A stretch of 64,000 bases of DNA from Plicaturopsis crispa FD-325 SS-3 (GCA_000827205.1 KN832568.1:589241-653240); one strand, 5' to 3'. Counted from the first letter of the stretch, positions 34,674-46,945 are shown. Program-made: numbers and translations. The notes: generated by a model not told the origin, from the sequence alone.

Positions 34674-37600
34674 ATGTTTACTGCTCTCAACTCGACTCTG
34701 GCGGCGGTCGTCGCTCTGTACAACAGCGTGCAGAAGCACCCAGTGTACCGCCGAATGGTGTACCCGCCGACGCCCGCTCAGCTTTCATTCTACATAAACT
34801 CTATATTCTCGCGCTACCAAGCCCTGGATGCCCCGGCGGACGAAGCGCAATGGCCAACAACTGTGGACTTGGACGCTTCTGCTGGATCGGCTTCGAAGAC
34901 CCTACCGGAGGCGGCGCCGAAACACGGTGCTCTGTACGCTGCTGGGATGCCAGAACCGGTCTCGTCTGTTGTTGTCTGGCGGATTATCTTGGACGGGATC
35001 ATGCTCATAGGGCCTACCGTCGTTGTCACCTGCGTACGTTCATTGATTTGGTATAGTGTCGTGTGCATAGTGTTGATGTCATGTCCTTTTGCAGCTTCTA
35101 CTCTTCTTCGGCCAATGGCTGTCTGGGGAAAAATTGCGAGGGCCAGATATGTGCGCGCCCGAGAACGTGCCGACCATCGTTATTTCGTCGTGCGAAGAGC
35201 CCGAGTCCGAAACTAGGCAGCAAGGCGACGATATCTTCCGCACTTTGGCGCTTGCAACCGCCCCCGCTGAAATCGAAGACGCTGTGCATATATCAGATCA
35301 GGAAGAACAAGAACAAGAACACACCGACGACGAAGACGAAGACAATGTATGCCAGGCATCCGGCCAAGACGACGACGGAGATCTAGTAGAACAAGCCGTA
35401 TCTATCGCTGCTGAAATCCCGGGATCGATATCGAATTACGACAGCGCTTCGGAAAACAAGCACGCAGCTTTTCTTGAACGTGCCTTCGATACTGAAATGG
35501 TTCCGCCCGTCGACATCGATGCTCGCAATTCCTTCCGTACCGACACACAAAACGACCCTGCGGCATTATCTCTCATCAGCGCAGACCTGGCATCGCTCGT
35601 CGTCCCTTCAGCGAGTACCGGCTTGCAGGACCCTCGCCAGCCCGCCTTGGACACTCCCATCTCGTCGGCAAATTCGCTCTCAGAGGCAGACGTAGATGTG
35701 TACTTTGCCCATATCCGAGAGGAAAGCGCCGCGGTCTTGCATAGTATGCTTCTTGGAATTGAGCGGAAGCGCGAATCATCTGCCGATCCGTTCGTTTACT
35801 CAGAACCAGCTGCAGCACCAGAAATACCAGCGGAGGCGCCCAGATCGACAGAGACCGTACTAGCCGATGTAGCCAGCATTCCCTCGCCCGTTCTAGCCGA
35901 AGGGGACCCGTCTGTCGATCCGTTTGTGTGCGCAGAGCCAGCTATGGACCCAGAAACACCAGTGGAGGCGCCCGGAACGACAGAGACCGTACTAGCCGAT
36001 TCAGCATGCATTCTGTCACCTACTTCACCCGAAGGACCCCCGGCGATTGGCTTGCTACCAGAGATACCCACCGTTAAATCCGCCAAACACACGGATTTCC
36101 TCGAGATGATATTCGCAGCCGAAACGGCGCCTGCGAACACGACGCAGCTGGCTCTGGAATTCGACAATAGGGATCTCGATTTCTTGGAGGGCGAAGCGGC
36201 GTTTGCTCTCGGGCTCGCGCATTCTGTGTCTATCGTTTCCGAGTCCGAATCTACTGAGCTGTCGGCTTTGGCTTGTTCTGTGGAGGACTTGTCCGGGATG
36301 AGGACCCTCGTCGCTTGCACATGCAAAACGCACGATAAGGCCATTCTGGACAAGGACACAACAGTTACGAAGAACGAAGTAGCGGACATTAGCGCGCTTA
36401 CTCCCTTGTTACTGCCGCAGGATATAGCCTCGCCGCTGTTGGACCTTGAACTGCCGTCATCTGAGACTCCTCTGGACTCGCCCGACTTTCGTGATGCCCT
36501 ACAAACTTCTACACCGAACTTGGCGTTACTTTCTATGGAGGATTTATTGCCGGCGTCTATCATCGACGAGCTTGTCGAAGCCTTGGCGCTGCCCACGCCC
36601 GGATTCGATACGTCTCCCCCGGTTTGTTCACTCATACTGCCAGAAGATGACATAGTCCAGCCCCGTGTCTGCCTTCCGATCTCGAAGTATCTGCATTCAC
36701 ATTTTCCGCCGCCGCCGCCGCCGCCGCGTGCCTATGGACCGGGCGACCGTGCAACTACGGCGGCATACCCACAGACGACGGACTATCCTGATGAGGTTGG
36801 CGGCAGCTGGGCAACGACTATGGTGCCTCTTACGGAAGAAGTTAGCCCTCCCCGTGTGTGTCTACCCGGCAAATCGACCATTCCCTCGTCTTCCCCCGCC
36901 TTCAGAACTAACGACCTGGAAAGCGCGACGAATGCTGCAATCGCAAGAGCGGAACACCTAGCATCTACACCTGGAAACTTTCGCCCCGAGACGCTTTCCT
37001 TCCCGTACATCGCGCCAGGCGATTCCATTGTGAAGGTCGGCGCGCCAGCATCCATGGTCGAACGTAACACAACCGCGTCCCCGGTGGTTGCGTACGTACA
37101 ACAAGTAAACGTGAAAGCCGCTGCGAAAGACGCGCTCGAAAGGGCAAATGCGATGGCGGCCGAGCGGAGGATGATCATGGCGCACAGTGGCATTAGCGGG
37201 TCTAATCCCGAGACTGCACCGACATTCAACTCCCCGCCGGTCAGCTCGGACGCTGTCATGGCAGTCAAGGACGATCTCCGCGAGCGGATTCAAGCGGCCC
37301 TCGCAGATGCAACTCGCCTGTGGGGTGCGGCGGCGGACAATCAGCAAGCTGTCGCATTGGGGTCCCCTGTCCTCGATGTGCGCCCCGTACTCCATAGTGT
37401 GGATCGTGTCAACGCTCAGCTCGAGCACGGCCGTGGTGACACCGAACTCGCCCGGCAGATGGCAGCGACCGCGTCTAGTCTGGGCGACGCTGCAGCTACG
37501 AATCTGGCTGTATCTGTGATCGAGTTCGCGAGCAACGCCACCAACTTCTCCCTGAGGCGTGACCCGGAGCACTTTCGCACCGTTTCTGGCGAAGAGAGCA

Positions 37601-37842
37601 CCGGCGAGGCGGATGAAGGTGTGGATGACGATGAGACGGGCGTACGGTGCGGTATGAAACGGCGCAGGAAGCCTGCGGATCCGGATGTGTACAAGAGTGC
37701 GAAGCCGTGGGGCACGCAGAAGAGCATCCAGCAGGCGAAGACCCAGCGCCGCCGCCGCTCGGGCATTTCTAGGCTACGCTCGATGCCGACCGTGCATACG
37801 CTTCAACAGCCCGTGGAGTACGACGACGATGAGGATCTATAA
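34674..37842 (+). CDS. Large disordered protein with one N-terminal membrane segment, function unknown
   Basis: ATG 34674. Exon 1 ends at 35033 and exon 2 starts at 35095 (GTACGT...GCAG), which brings ILDGIMLIGPTVVVTC together with LLLFFGQWLSG as one or two membrane segments at about residues 105-130. The remaining 900 residues are mostly acidic and Ser/Pro/Ala-rich, with a DDEDED stretch, a near-repeat of about 41 residues around 35790-36030 (DPFV-YSEP/CAEP...TETVLAD), a Pro7 run from a CCG microsatellite (about 36707-36727) and a Lys/Arg-rich C-terminus (MKRRRKPADP, KTQRRRRSG). About 1,035 residues in total. I do not recognise the family. A basic end after a membrane anchor could suggest nuclear-envelope or ER attachment, but that is speculation. 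Codon pattern and long open frame make it a real gene. Confidence 0.85.
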
Positions 37843-38291
37843 TTTATACTCCCAAGTATTTTTCAATTTTTTGTTGTTGTGCAGCCAGTATTGTATTCCT
37901 TATGTGGTTTCTGTTCTACCCTCTATCTGTCGTTGTGCGAATCAAGTATTATTTTGTCCCGGATCCCGCAGTTCAATCTCACTTTTCAAAGGCGCATCTG
38001 CATTGGGAAGCTTACATAATGGTAGGCGTTGTTTGGTCCACCAAAATCAAGGGCTCCTGCCAAACAACCGCTTCATCGTGCGCCACACTTGCGCCACACA
38101 CCGACCAATTGTCCTTGTCTTTTCTAGTCTTCACTCTCACTGCTTTCCTTGCTTGATCTTTTGCTTTCGCTTTTGGATATCCTGGAAGCAGTATATCGAC
38201 GCGTACAAAAGCGCACCACAGAGGGAATCCCCACTCATTGATTTGAAGTTGAACGAGACCCAACGAGGCCCGCCGGAACAGTACCACTGCC
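37843..38291. other. Intergenic region, head-to-tail
   Basis: 3' flank of the large disordered protein and upstream region of the TFIIF beta gene. T-rich just after 37843. No other feature. Confidence 0.6.
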
Positions 38292-39548
38292 ATGGATGTG
38301 ACCGCAGCTGAGGATGAGAAGAAACCCTTCGAGGATGTCGCGCACGAGGAGGAGACGATGCCAGATCCAGACGAGGAGCTTTTGGTTGACGCAGGTGTCG
38401 GCCGCGTGTGGATGGTCAAGGTGAGTAGATATATCTTCGTATTTCGGGCGCACGGGAATCAAGCATGAACGCAAGATTCCGAAATATCTCATGGAGCGCT
38501 GGTCCCAAGTAAGGGCCGAGGGCGTCCATCTCGCGACAATACGGGTGTACAATGAAGCCACGAGCTCGACGGGCAAAAAGCCTCGTATCGTACTCTTTCT
38601 CCCACCAAATTCTGACCCCTCCAACCCAATGACACCGCCGCTTGACCCTAAGCGACCCGCATTCGCTTCGCACACGAATTATACCACCACGACTCCCGGT
38701 GCGGCCGAGCCCGACACGTACGAGCTCGAGATCATCAACAACGACGTCGAAAACCAGATCGTCATCGCAGAGCACGTCAAAGGGCCCCCTCAACCAAACC
38801 CACTCACCGGCCACCAGCCGCAACACAATCCCCGCGCGCGCACGACGATGCTCACCGGGCGCATCAAGCATGACTGTAACCTGCGGCCCGTCTTCTCGGA
38901 GTCGTACCGGCGTCAAATGCGCGAGCGCAGCAGAAAGTACAACACGCCACAGCGGCAGATTCGCATGATCGAGGACGCTGGCATCGCGGGCGGGCGGGGC
39001 GGCGTCAACAGGCTCAGCAGCGGTGTCGGCGTCGGCGCGGGCAGCGCGTTTGGCGACCTCATTGTAAGTGTTGCGCATCTTTTTGTTGCAGCGACGTTTG
39101 CTTAGCGCCTCGAAATCCAATAGAAACAACGGCCCAAGCCGGCGAAGGGTGCGTTTGAGCGGATGGCTCGTATGCCGCGCAACCAGCTCCTCGACTTGCT
39201 CTTCTCGCTGTTTCGCGACACGCCACGGTGGGGCATCAAGCTTCTGCGTGAGCGCACGCAGCAGCCCGAAGCCTACCTGAAGGAGGTCCTCGGCGAGATC
39301 GCGGCGCTGCATCGGAGTGGCGAGCACAACGGCTTGTGGGAACTTCGGTCAGACTTTAAGGAGGAAGGGGTATAATGCTTCAAAATCTAGTTCCCGCACT
39401 CGTATTGATTTTCAACACTCTTTAGGTCAAGGGGGAAGGAGACGCCGGACCAAGTCTCTCCGGCGGGGACGTCAAAATGGAGGGCGCGGACGATGACGAT
39501 GACGATGGAGACGACGATGACGATGAAGACATGGAGGAGATCTCGTGA
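38292..39548 (+). CDS. TFG2: Transcription initiation factor IIF subunit beta (TFG2/RAP30)
   Basis: Subunit of TFIIF, which binds RNA polymerase II and stabilises the pre-initiation complex. ATG 38292 (MDVTAAEDEKKPFED). The N-terminal dimerisation domain shows GVGRVWMVKIPKYLMERW across the first intron (about 38420-38475) and TYELEIINNDVENQIVIAE. The C-terminal winged-helix DNA-binding domain runs FERMARMPRNQLLDLLFSLF to RWGIKLLRERTQQPEAYLKE and LWELRSDFKEEG. A final small exon adds an acidic tail of Asp runs ending EDMEEIS, TGA 39546-39548. Introns: GTGAGT after VK; GTAAGT after DLI; GTATAA near 39372 with acceptor TTTAG. Length of about 350 residues is normal. Secure assignment. Confidence 0.95.
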
Positions 39549-41010
39549 ACCATCGTCGGGCTGGTGAGCTGGAATATTGGACACGCTGCTATCGTATGTA
39601 CCCACATCATAATGTATATTACCACTCACTTCGCGTAACTCTTTCTCTACGTGCATATGCAGCTGCATCGACTCCAAGGATGCAGCTTCGGTACAAGCGG
39701 CGGGAACTTGCCCTGCCATCACTCGTGGGGCCTATCAAGTAAAACTCCAAGTTTCACTGTCTTTACTTGGCGATGAGGGGCTGGGCCACGGAGTATCGAG
39801 TGTCTCAGTTTGCGAGCGGAGAAGATTCGGTGAAACCATGAGAAGTGATGCATAGTCGAGCTGCGAGGCTCGGAGAATGTCCCTGGCAGGACGTTGCTGA
39901 AAGGCCTGCTTCAACTTGTCCAGTGTAGTTTACCAGTGCGTACATCTTGATCTACTTGAACATCGTGCGGGCGTTTCAATGACATTTCTGGAATCCACGC
40001 TAGATGTTTGGGTACTGTGCAAGGCGATGATTGCGCGCCGCCGCAGACTGCCGTTCAGAGTTGACGCTACGGCAGATTTAAGATCTGAAATCTCTCGAAG
40101 CACAGTTTGAGCACTGAGCATGCGGTCCAAAATAAGTGGACGCGGACGACCGCAACGCACGCCACATTGATTTGTGCCACAGGCACTAACCGGCAAGTGT
40201 AAGACTCACCGTATTCCCTGGCCCAGAGACATTCAGCACCTTTGGCGGGAAACAAGCGTCGTGCCTGTTATTTCCTGGGTATGATGTTGCGGAGTCGGAC
40301 ATCCAATATTTCGAGGGGGCCACCGCGGCAGCTCAGCGGGGAGCGCTCCCGACGTGAAACAGCCAGGTATGTTCAAAAAATAACTTCACGGCGCGGCTGG
40401 GAATATCTGGATAGCACTTACGACAGCTTACGACCTCTCCGTGATTTTCATGCGCTCTGATAGGCATCATAGACCGTGGCACTTTTGACAGGATTTGAAG
40501 TATGAACCCTGCAGGAAGCATTGACGCTGTCGACACTCTCGACAGTGGCGCGGAGGTCCGTTGGAACCGTGCATCCAGATGTGCGTGCCTCACTAAATAT
40601 CCCTGCAAGCTGCATGTCAATGGCCAGGAAACTTCCTGAGTATTGGGGTCCTGCCAGTGACTTGAAGGGCAGATGAAAGGGAATCAAAAAGTCTGGAACT
40701 TCTCAATAAAATACTGCGGACGACGGAACCACTTCAAGTTCTCGGCAATAATCTTAGACAAACGAGTCTACCCTGGCCCATCACGTTCGAGGTGAGCACG
40801 AGATCACTCGAATGTCAAGGCTTCAATTGCTAGTGCTCCTAAACCAGAACCGGGGATGCAGCATTCCAACGGCGACTTCTTGCGCATCTGTAAATTTCAA
40901 CCTTCTTCGCTGTCCTCCGCCCTGACATCCGCCGTGTCTTTATAACAGCAATTTCAATGGTCGACTGAGCTTTGGCGACGTCCATATTCTCTCCTCTTGA
41001 CCCCCTCAAA
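39549..41010. other. 1.5 kb gene-free stretch
   Basis: Between TFIIF beta and DUF6533 copy B. The short open frames lack any domain or consistent codon pattern. No repeat ends or RNA gene are recognised. The right end is the promoter of the DUF6533 gene, with a weak TTTATAA at about 40938-40945. Confidence 0.45.
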
Positions 41011-42398
41011 ATGTCCTCGCACGCGGTGAATAAGATCGCGGCTGATTCTGTCGCTGGGGGCAATCCCGAACTCAGTGCCACCATCGCGACTGGCCTCGGG
41101 CTGCTACATGTCCTACAAGTCTACACGTCGTCCATGGTAACCCTTGCCGTTTGGGACTGGCTAGTCTGTCTCCAGAGTGCGTGCAAACTCTTTATCCACC
41201 GCGCTGTTCGCGACTGACGCCTTAATAACAGTGGAATGGAAGAGGATATGGACGTGGAATTGGACACTAGTCAAATTCCTGTATGTTTGGACGCGATATT
41301 ACGGTCTCGTTTGCTTCTCCTTGAACCTCTGGCTATTCAACGCGGAAATATCGCAGCAAAGCTGCGAGAAATTGTTTGTGACGTCCCCCGTTTGATGTTA
41401 TTCAAAGTTTTACTGATCCAAATTCATGCAGACACTACATCATCGCCGCGTCGTGCATGTGGGCGACGCTAGGGTCGGAGTCCATCCTGGCAGTCCGCAC
41501 GTACGCTTTTCTAGAAAGGAAGCGCTCCATTGGAATCCTCCTCGGTGGTATGCTTCTCATAGAGACTGGCTACCTCTTATATGTCGCTATCGCGGGCGTC
41601 CATCAGACGCCAGTGCTTGTTGGCGACAAGGGGCCTTGCACTGCGAGCGACGCTCCCGGACGGCATGTTGTTAGTGGCTTCTGGCTAGCCCCGGTGGCGT
41701 TCGACCTCATCTGCACGGCGATGACTTCTTGGAAGGTGAGTGCATTTCATTTCTGGCTGCACTGATACTGAGATAGCAAATAGGCATATGAACTACACTG
41801 TCTAGGTGTTAAATCCGAGCTCGTCGCCCTGTTCATCCGCGAGGGACTTTTTTACTTTCTGGTCTGTCGGCCTCACTGCTACACGGCTTACGACCCCGCT
41901 AACGCGCCCGTATTCTAGGCTGTAGCCGCGGTGAACGTGTTGAATGCCGCCTTCATGTTCCAGTCGTATGTACTTGCCCATCTTCTATCATATGTCTATG
42001 TTAATTTACCGTGCTTCGTAGGAACGCCAACATCCAGAACATCAATTGCTTCCTCGCTCTCGTCTTGTCTCAAGTGCTCTGCTGCCGTCTGGTCCTCAAC
42101 CTCCGCAGCGCCAATCACTCGCGCAGCCGGGGCGAAACGTACCCCAACAGTAACTCCACGCTCAAATTTTCCAACGGGTCCAAACCCTCGCCACGAAACG
42201 TATTCCCACTGGGCAGCATGAAGTCAGGCGAATATACGCAAGGCGATAAATCGTACGGTGGTGTCAAAGTGCAGGTACGGTCCCTTTGCTCCCTTTCACC
42301 GTCTCGTTCTCGCTCAAACGTGGTCGTCGGTACAGGTTGAAGTTGAGGAAGATCCAAGGGACCTTGGCGGAAAGTCCGGCTCGGAGTGGGCGTCATGA
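41011..42398 (+). CDS. DUF6533-domain membrane protein, copy B
   Basis: Paralogue of the gene at 15138-16521. ATG 41011 (MSSHAVNKIAADSVAGG). It keeps the same helices with small changes: VYTSSMVTLAVWDWLVCLQ, LVKFLYVWTRYYGLVCFSLN, HYIIAASCMWATLGSESILA, APVAFDLICTAMTSWK. The loop VGDKGPCTASDAPG is identical in both copies. The later exons (NANIQNINCFLALVLSQVLC then CRLVLNLR) and tail motif SYGGVKVQ are also shared, and introns fall at the same codons. The frame ends GGKSGSEWAS, TGA 42396-42398. The tails diverge most. Predicted seven-pass membrane protein of unknown function. Flanks on either side are unrelated to those of copy A. Confidence 0.88.
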
Positions 42399-42750
42399 AT
42401 ACCGCATACATCTTGATTTCCAAAATATGTGTAGGCTACACAGAGTGAGACCGGTGCTTGTATGGCGTGCTCTGTGTCCCGTTGTCACCTTTTTGTTCCG
42501 AATCATGTTGCAGGTGCCGGTGACAGTACGTCGCCATTCCATATTGCACGGTTATAATATTCCTCAGAGTACATCAATGGTATACCAGTATTTCCCTTAC
42601 GGATTAAACGACAGTAGAGCCAGCGCCGGAAGCGATGTGCTAATCTATCGAGTGTAGGATTATATCTACAGTGTAATACCAATACATTCCCCTGGTGTCC
42701 TTGGTCCATCGAAGTCGAGAATGAAACATATGTATGCCTGAGTGATTGTC
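42399..42750. other. Convergent 3' intergenic region
   Basis: Between DUF6533 copy B (+) and the Ser/Gln/Pro-rich gene (-). AT-rich, nothing else seen. Confidence 0.6.
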
Positions 42751-43847
42751 TCACCTCCGCTTGGAACTAGACGGAGATGTTCGAGCGTCGGGGCGCCCGG
42801 GTTGCGTCCGCGCATTATTGGGATTTGCCCATCCGTCACCGTGTTCCTGGCTTCCCCGCTGGACCACAATTGGCCTGGGTTTATCAGCTTAATTACCCAA
42901 ACCACTGTGAAGGGGCGTCAATTTACCTGCTTGGAGGGGCTGAGCGTTGCGTTTGCGGTTGTTGCGGTTGTTGCATCGCCAGGCTGGAGCTTTTTGTGTC
43001 GCCGCTCATCTTTCCATTGGCCATGCTCGCGGGCAAGTCCGCCGATCTGGGGAGCGGCGACGACGCCGCGCTTCTGTTTGACTGCACTAAGTGAGGTCGT
43101 GAGGGCTGCGATCCAGTACCCGACCAGCCAGATTGACCACTGAAAGCCGTTGAGCCCGGAGGTCCTGGCTGCGATTCCAAGCTGGAACGCCCCACCGGTA
43201 CTCCAGTGATTCTGCATCCAAGATATTGATATCAATACAATGAGGCCGGTCGTTATCGTGTATTCACCTGACTGGGGCGTTCGAGCTCGGTACATGCGCA
43301 TTGGCTTGGCCGTGTTGCGGTCGTTGGTTAAAGGCAGTGGGAGGTAATCTTGGATAATGGCAAGCTTCAGTGCATGCTACACACACCTGTCAATGTGCTC
43401 ACCTGCCGGTATGGGAATGCGATGCCTGCAAATCAGGTCCTGCAGAAGGGACGGTGGGAAGGAATGCGGCGGAAGTCGCCCTAAGGGATTGATAGATGTT
43501 AGTGTACGTCATAAACCAGAGAAGTAGCATACGAGTATTCACCGCATAGTTGGCGTGGGAGGCGGCGTCTGCGAGTACTCTTGGTCGTATGTCCTAGAAT
43601 TTGCACCTCTCGCGTCATTCGTGCTGACACGCTGCATGTCGGAAGGTTGTATGTCAGAGCCAAATGTCGGTGTACTCGTATCGGCTCGATCTGGGATCGG
43701 CTGAGAGCTCGTCCGTCTAATGTGCGCAGCCAGCGGAGTCTTGGGCGCATCACCAGTATTGTGTCCTTGTGATCGCCTCGCATACTCTCCACTGTCGTTG
43801 GAGATGGGTTGCCTTCGAAATGATATCGACGTCAGCTCTTACATCAT
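42751..43847 (-). CDS. Ser/Gln/Pro-rich hypothetical protein
   Basis: No long single frame exists, but six pieces join in phase at good GT-AG sites (introns of 51, 66, 54, 58 and 54 nt). They give a protein of about 270 residues rich in Ser, Pro, Gln, Arg and Gly. Landmarks: EYARRSQGHNTGDAPKTPL, RTYDQEYSQTPPPTPTMR, LPPTAFNQRPQHGQANAHVP, SSLAMQQPQQPQTQRSAPPS, and a basic end SPSSSKRR with TGA 42753-42751. The proposed first coding exon is only 5 nt (ATGAT at 43847-43843), just 22 bases after the HAD stop. An alternative start further into exon 2 (for example the Met in PSDMQRV) is possible. It has no domain I recognise. Five independent in-phase joins make the 3' part convincing; the start is weak. 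Confidence 0.6.
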
Positions 43848-43869
43848 CCTCTCACGAGATACGCGAGAC

Positions 43870-44814
43870 CTACGAGGAAGGCACAGCTAGCAGGGCGTCG
43901 ACGGTCTCTACAAGCTCGCGCCCAACGACGTCGGGCTGCATCCTCTCGAAGATATCCGGTTCTAGGGGCTGGACGCGCTCTTCGTGTAGTGTATACGCCG
44001 TCCGAAATCTGGTGCTTTGTCAGACGCTCCGACAAAGAGCCCCATATCGCAAGGACGTACCCCGCTTTTTTGGCGCCGACAAGATCCCACGCATGCGCTG
44101 CGCAAAACCAAACAGGACCGCTGGATACACCAGTCTCATCTTTAATGCGTCGCAAGGCATGCGCGTAGACCCTCGGGTCAGGTTTAGCCACCCCGCGTTC
44201 CTGTGAATTCCCGCCGCGCGGTACGTCGTCGCAGCTCAGGACATTGTCGACGAGGTTTTGTAGGCCGGCCGCTCGGATATAGTCAATCGTTGTATCGCGA
44301 GCGCCATTTGTAACGAAGTAGATTTTTACGCCATGGGCGCGAAGGACCTGTAGCGCTTCCTTGAGTCCAGGGAAGGGTGTCAACTGCTTTAGCGCAGCGA
44401 GGATGGGCTCCGGTGAGTTGGGAATGAAGTGACGGACGGGTGGAAGGTCAAGGTGTTTGGAGAGGGTACGCGAGAGTGTTGCGGTGAAAACCGATGCCAT
44501 TGGCGTGTACGAATCGCACATCGAAAGGTACGTGAAATCGCGCTGCGTGGAATGAAACTAGTCGAAAACTGTTAGCGCCGCCGTACTCTACATCAGGTTG
44601 AAGACTCACCCAGTCGAGAACAACACCCTTCGCGCTCGAGCCATTGCTAGCTAAGTAATCTCCCAAAGACGCTTCCGTCGCCTGGCCACATATAGGTGAG
44701 GACTCTGCACAGGTGATCTCGCACCGGTGGCTGGTGGATGTGCGCGCTCACCTCGATGACTTTGTCGAGAGTGAAGCACGTCCCAAGGACGTCGAAAGCA
44801 ACAACCGGGGGCAT
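43870..44814 (-). CDS. HAD-superfamily hydrolase (2-haloacid dehalogenase-like)
   Basis: ATG 44814 begins MPPVVAFDVLGTCFTLDK. FDVLGT is HAD motif I with the nucleophilic Asp. Introns follow DKVIE, VVLDW and GAKKAG. Motif II is VKIYFVTNGARD (Thr-Asn), the Lys of motif III lies in GVAKPDPRVYAHALRR, and the acidic motif IV region is WFCAAHAWDLVGAKKAG, where the usual second Asp position reads AHAWDLVGA as in haloacid dehalogenases. After the last intron the frame gives FRTAYTLHEERVQPLEPDIF and ends LLAVPSS, TAG 43872-43870. About 250 residues, normal for the group. The family hydrolyses carbon-halogen or phosphate bonds through an aspartyl intermediate; the substrate is unknown. The downstream gene starts within 25 bases on the same strand. 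Confidence 0.9.
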
Positions 44815-45450
44815 GGCTCAAGAGAAACCTTTAGGCTTGATGATGAGATGAAGGGGCGGCGGGTAAATTCGACGAGGCAATATTTGCCCATCCGCTTGAT
44901 AAGGTCGACGTCGGAGGCATGGGTTTCGAAGCATCGGCTTGACGTTCAGTACTGGCGGCTTCATTAGTGGCTCATGGTGCTTGGAGTCTAGCCCGGCGCT
45001 AGTTGACGAAAAAATATAATCATAACCCCAATATGTACTCCAAGTCCCAAGAAACGCCCAAATCTATGCCCGAACCAAACCATTCCCAAATCAGCCTTGT
45101 ACAACTCGCAAAGAAGAGACATCGCATCAAAGATTCTTCAGAAACGACACCTCGCGCTGTGCGCGAGGCAAGCCGGACGGATATCAAACAGCTTTCCGAG
45201 GGCACAAAGGTGCAGCCTCCAAAGAGTCATATGGCCCCGGCAGATATCATCACAAAGAGCGAAATTAAACAGAAGCGTCCGAGCAACTAGACTCACCTGT
45301 AACTATGATGACAGGCATTCTGGGAATGCGGAGTTGCAGAGGGGACCGCAATGTAGGGATGTTGCAGGAAAAGGTCCGATGCTAGAAAGAAGACCCGTAC
45401 GCGCAGATAGATAGCGAAAAAACGCGCTCGTTCACATAAGAGACCCAGTC
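44815..45450. other. Intergenic region
   Basis: HAD promoter side and 3' flank of the palmitoyltransferase. An open frame at 45003-45290 (+) is Lys/Ser-rich without any domain and was not called. Confidence 0.5.
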
Positions 45451-46945
45451 TCAGTACTCCTCGTCCTCGTCATCTGTGAGCTCCTCTCCAGCTCGAACGC
45501 CACGGTGGCGTTCATACCCCTCGCGCCGCGCCCAGGCACGACCGTCAGTGTACGGATTTATGCGCAGCGGGAGGACGAGGGTGTACAGAGGGCTACATCA
45601 TAGGTGATAAGTGTGGTGCAACCAAGACCAGTGGTACCACTTACTAGCCGTTGTTGCCAACGTTGAAAAACAGTTCGAGATTCTTCCACTTCCTACCAAA
45701 GAGTCAGATACCCGACGATCGTAACCCCAGAACAGACCCCTTACCCGAGATCGTACGAATTGACGAATTCCTATGTGCTGTCAGGGCGTGCACGCGTGCA
45801 TTCGAAGTAACGTGGCTCACATCTCCGCGCTCTTTGGCAACCCTTCGGTACACGTCGTGATCTTGGGCCTCTACACTAGTTTCACCTAGTGCGATAGACC
45901 AGAGATGCCACAGCAGCATAATCCCGACAGCCAGGCAAAGAACAACGGATAGTATGTACTCCATGAGAAACACAACCTCGGGGACGTGGTGATTCCAGGG
46001 TTGCTACATGTTTGAGGCAATTAATAACACGGTCACAAATCATCAATAAAGGCGCATCACCTGGTAGTTGAAGCCCAAGGCTTCGAAAATTTGGTCGTAC
46101 CCCAGAACGCCAAAACAGAACGTAGATAACACGAGATATGCCCTGTAGAGCCATCAGAAATATTCTGATTGAGACGAGTACTACACGCACATGAAGAGCA
46201 CAAAATGCCGTTCGTTGTGCAAACCAACGCATTGGTTGATCCCTGCCAGAACTCACAGTCAGAGTAAATTCTCGCGTCACGAGCGAGGCAACACGTACAC
46301 TGTGGGCACAAGTGTTACAAGATGAGATAGCCAGCAGAACGGATGGAACTCACGGGACAGTGATGGTCATATTTCAGCACACATTTATCGCATATTCGAC
46401 AATGATGAGATCTCTCAGTGCATCGACCGCGACACTTAGCTTGTGATTACAGACATAATACAAAACCACACACACCTCCGGTTTTATCTGGGTACACTTT
46501 CTGCACCTCGTGGTGCTCGCCCTTGTGATGGTGACGTCGTTGGACCATCGTACGCCCGTCAGCGCGCGACTCTCAGCCGGCAACCGCTTCTTTGCCCACA
46601 ACCATGGGTTTCCTGTGCCGCGAGGAGGATCATCTACGAAGCCTGGGGGAACTGTGCAGACGTAGTAATAATGCATGAGAAGGTTGAGTGCAATGAGCGT
46701 GCACGCCGGTGCGGTGACAGGCAAGAATCGTAATGACGGTAAAATCACGTCGACTGCGTACAGTATCACTGTCAGACGAGAGAACGGCGGAAAAAGATAT
46801 GGTGTTGCTCACAGAAACATACGACGCCCATGCAGATTAGTATGACAGCTCCACCGACAAAATATGGACCTGCGGCGCCTGTGATCCTGTCCCCCTGGCG
46901 TTCAAGCCATTTGAAACATTTGAATACCGCCCGGGAAGGCTTCAT
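45451..46945 (-). CDS. PFA4: DHHC-type protein S-palmitoyltransferase (PFA4-like)
   Basis: Attaches palmitate to Cys of substrate proteins; ER multi-pass enzyme in yeast Pfa4 (family knowledge). ATG 46945 ([16 protein letters not shown]). TM1 is [19 protein letters not shown]2 includes [20 protein letters not shown], then CTVPPGF. The zinc-binding DHHC region reads [20 protein letters not shown] then [17 protein letters not shown], followed by [19 protein letters not shown]3 and TM4 are [15 protein letters not shown] and [19 protein letters not shown]. The end is [20 protein letters not shown] followed by an acidic EDEEY, TGA 45453-45451. About ten exons with in-phase joins. The conserved Trp after DHHCP can be formed only if a single T at 46299 is an exon between two introns of 54 and 56 nt. 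All catalytic residues are present. Confidence 0.92.

Noticed and set aside
45003-45290. 95-codon Lys/Ser-rich plus frame
   Set aside because: No domain, no support from codon use, lies in 3' flank of the palmitoyltransferase.
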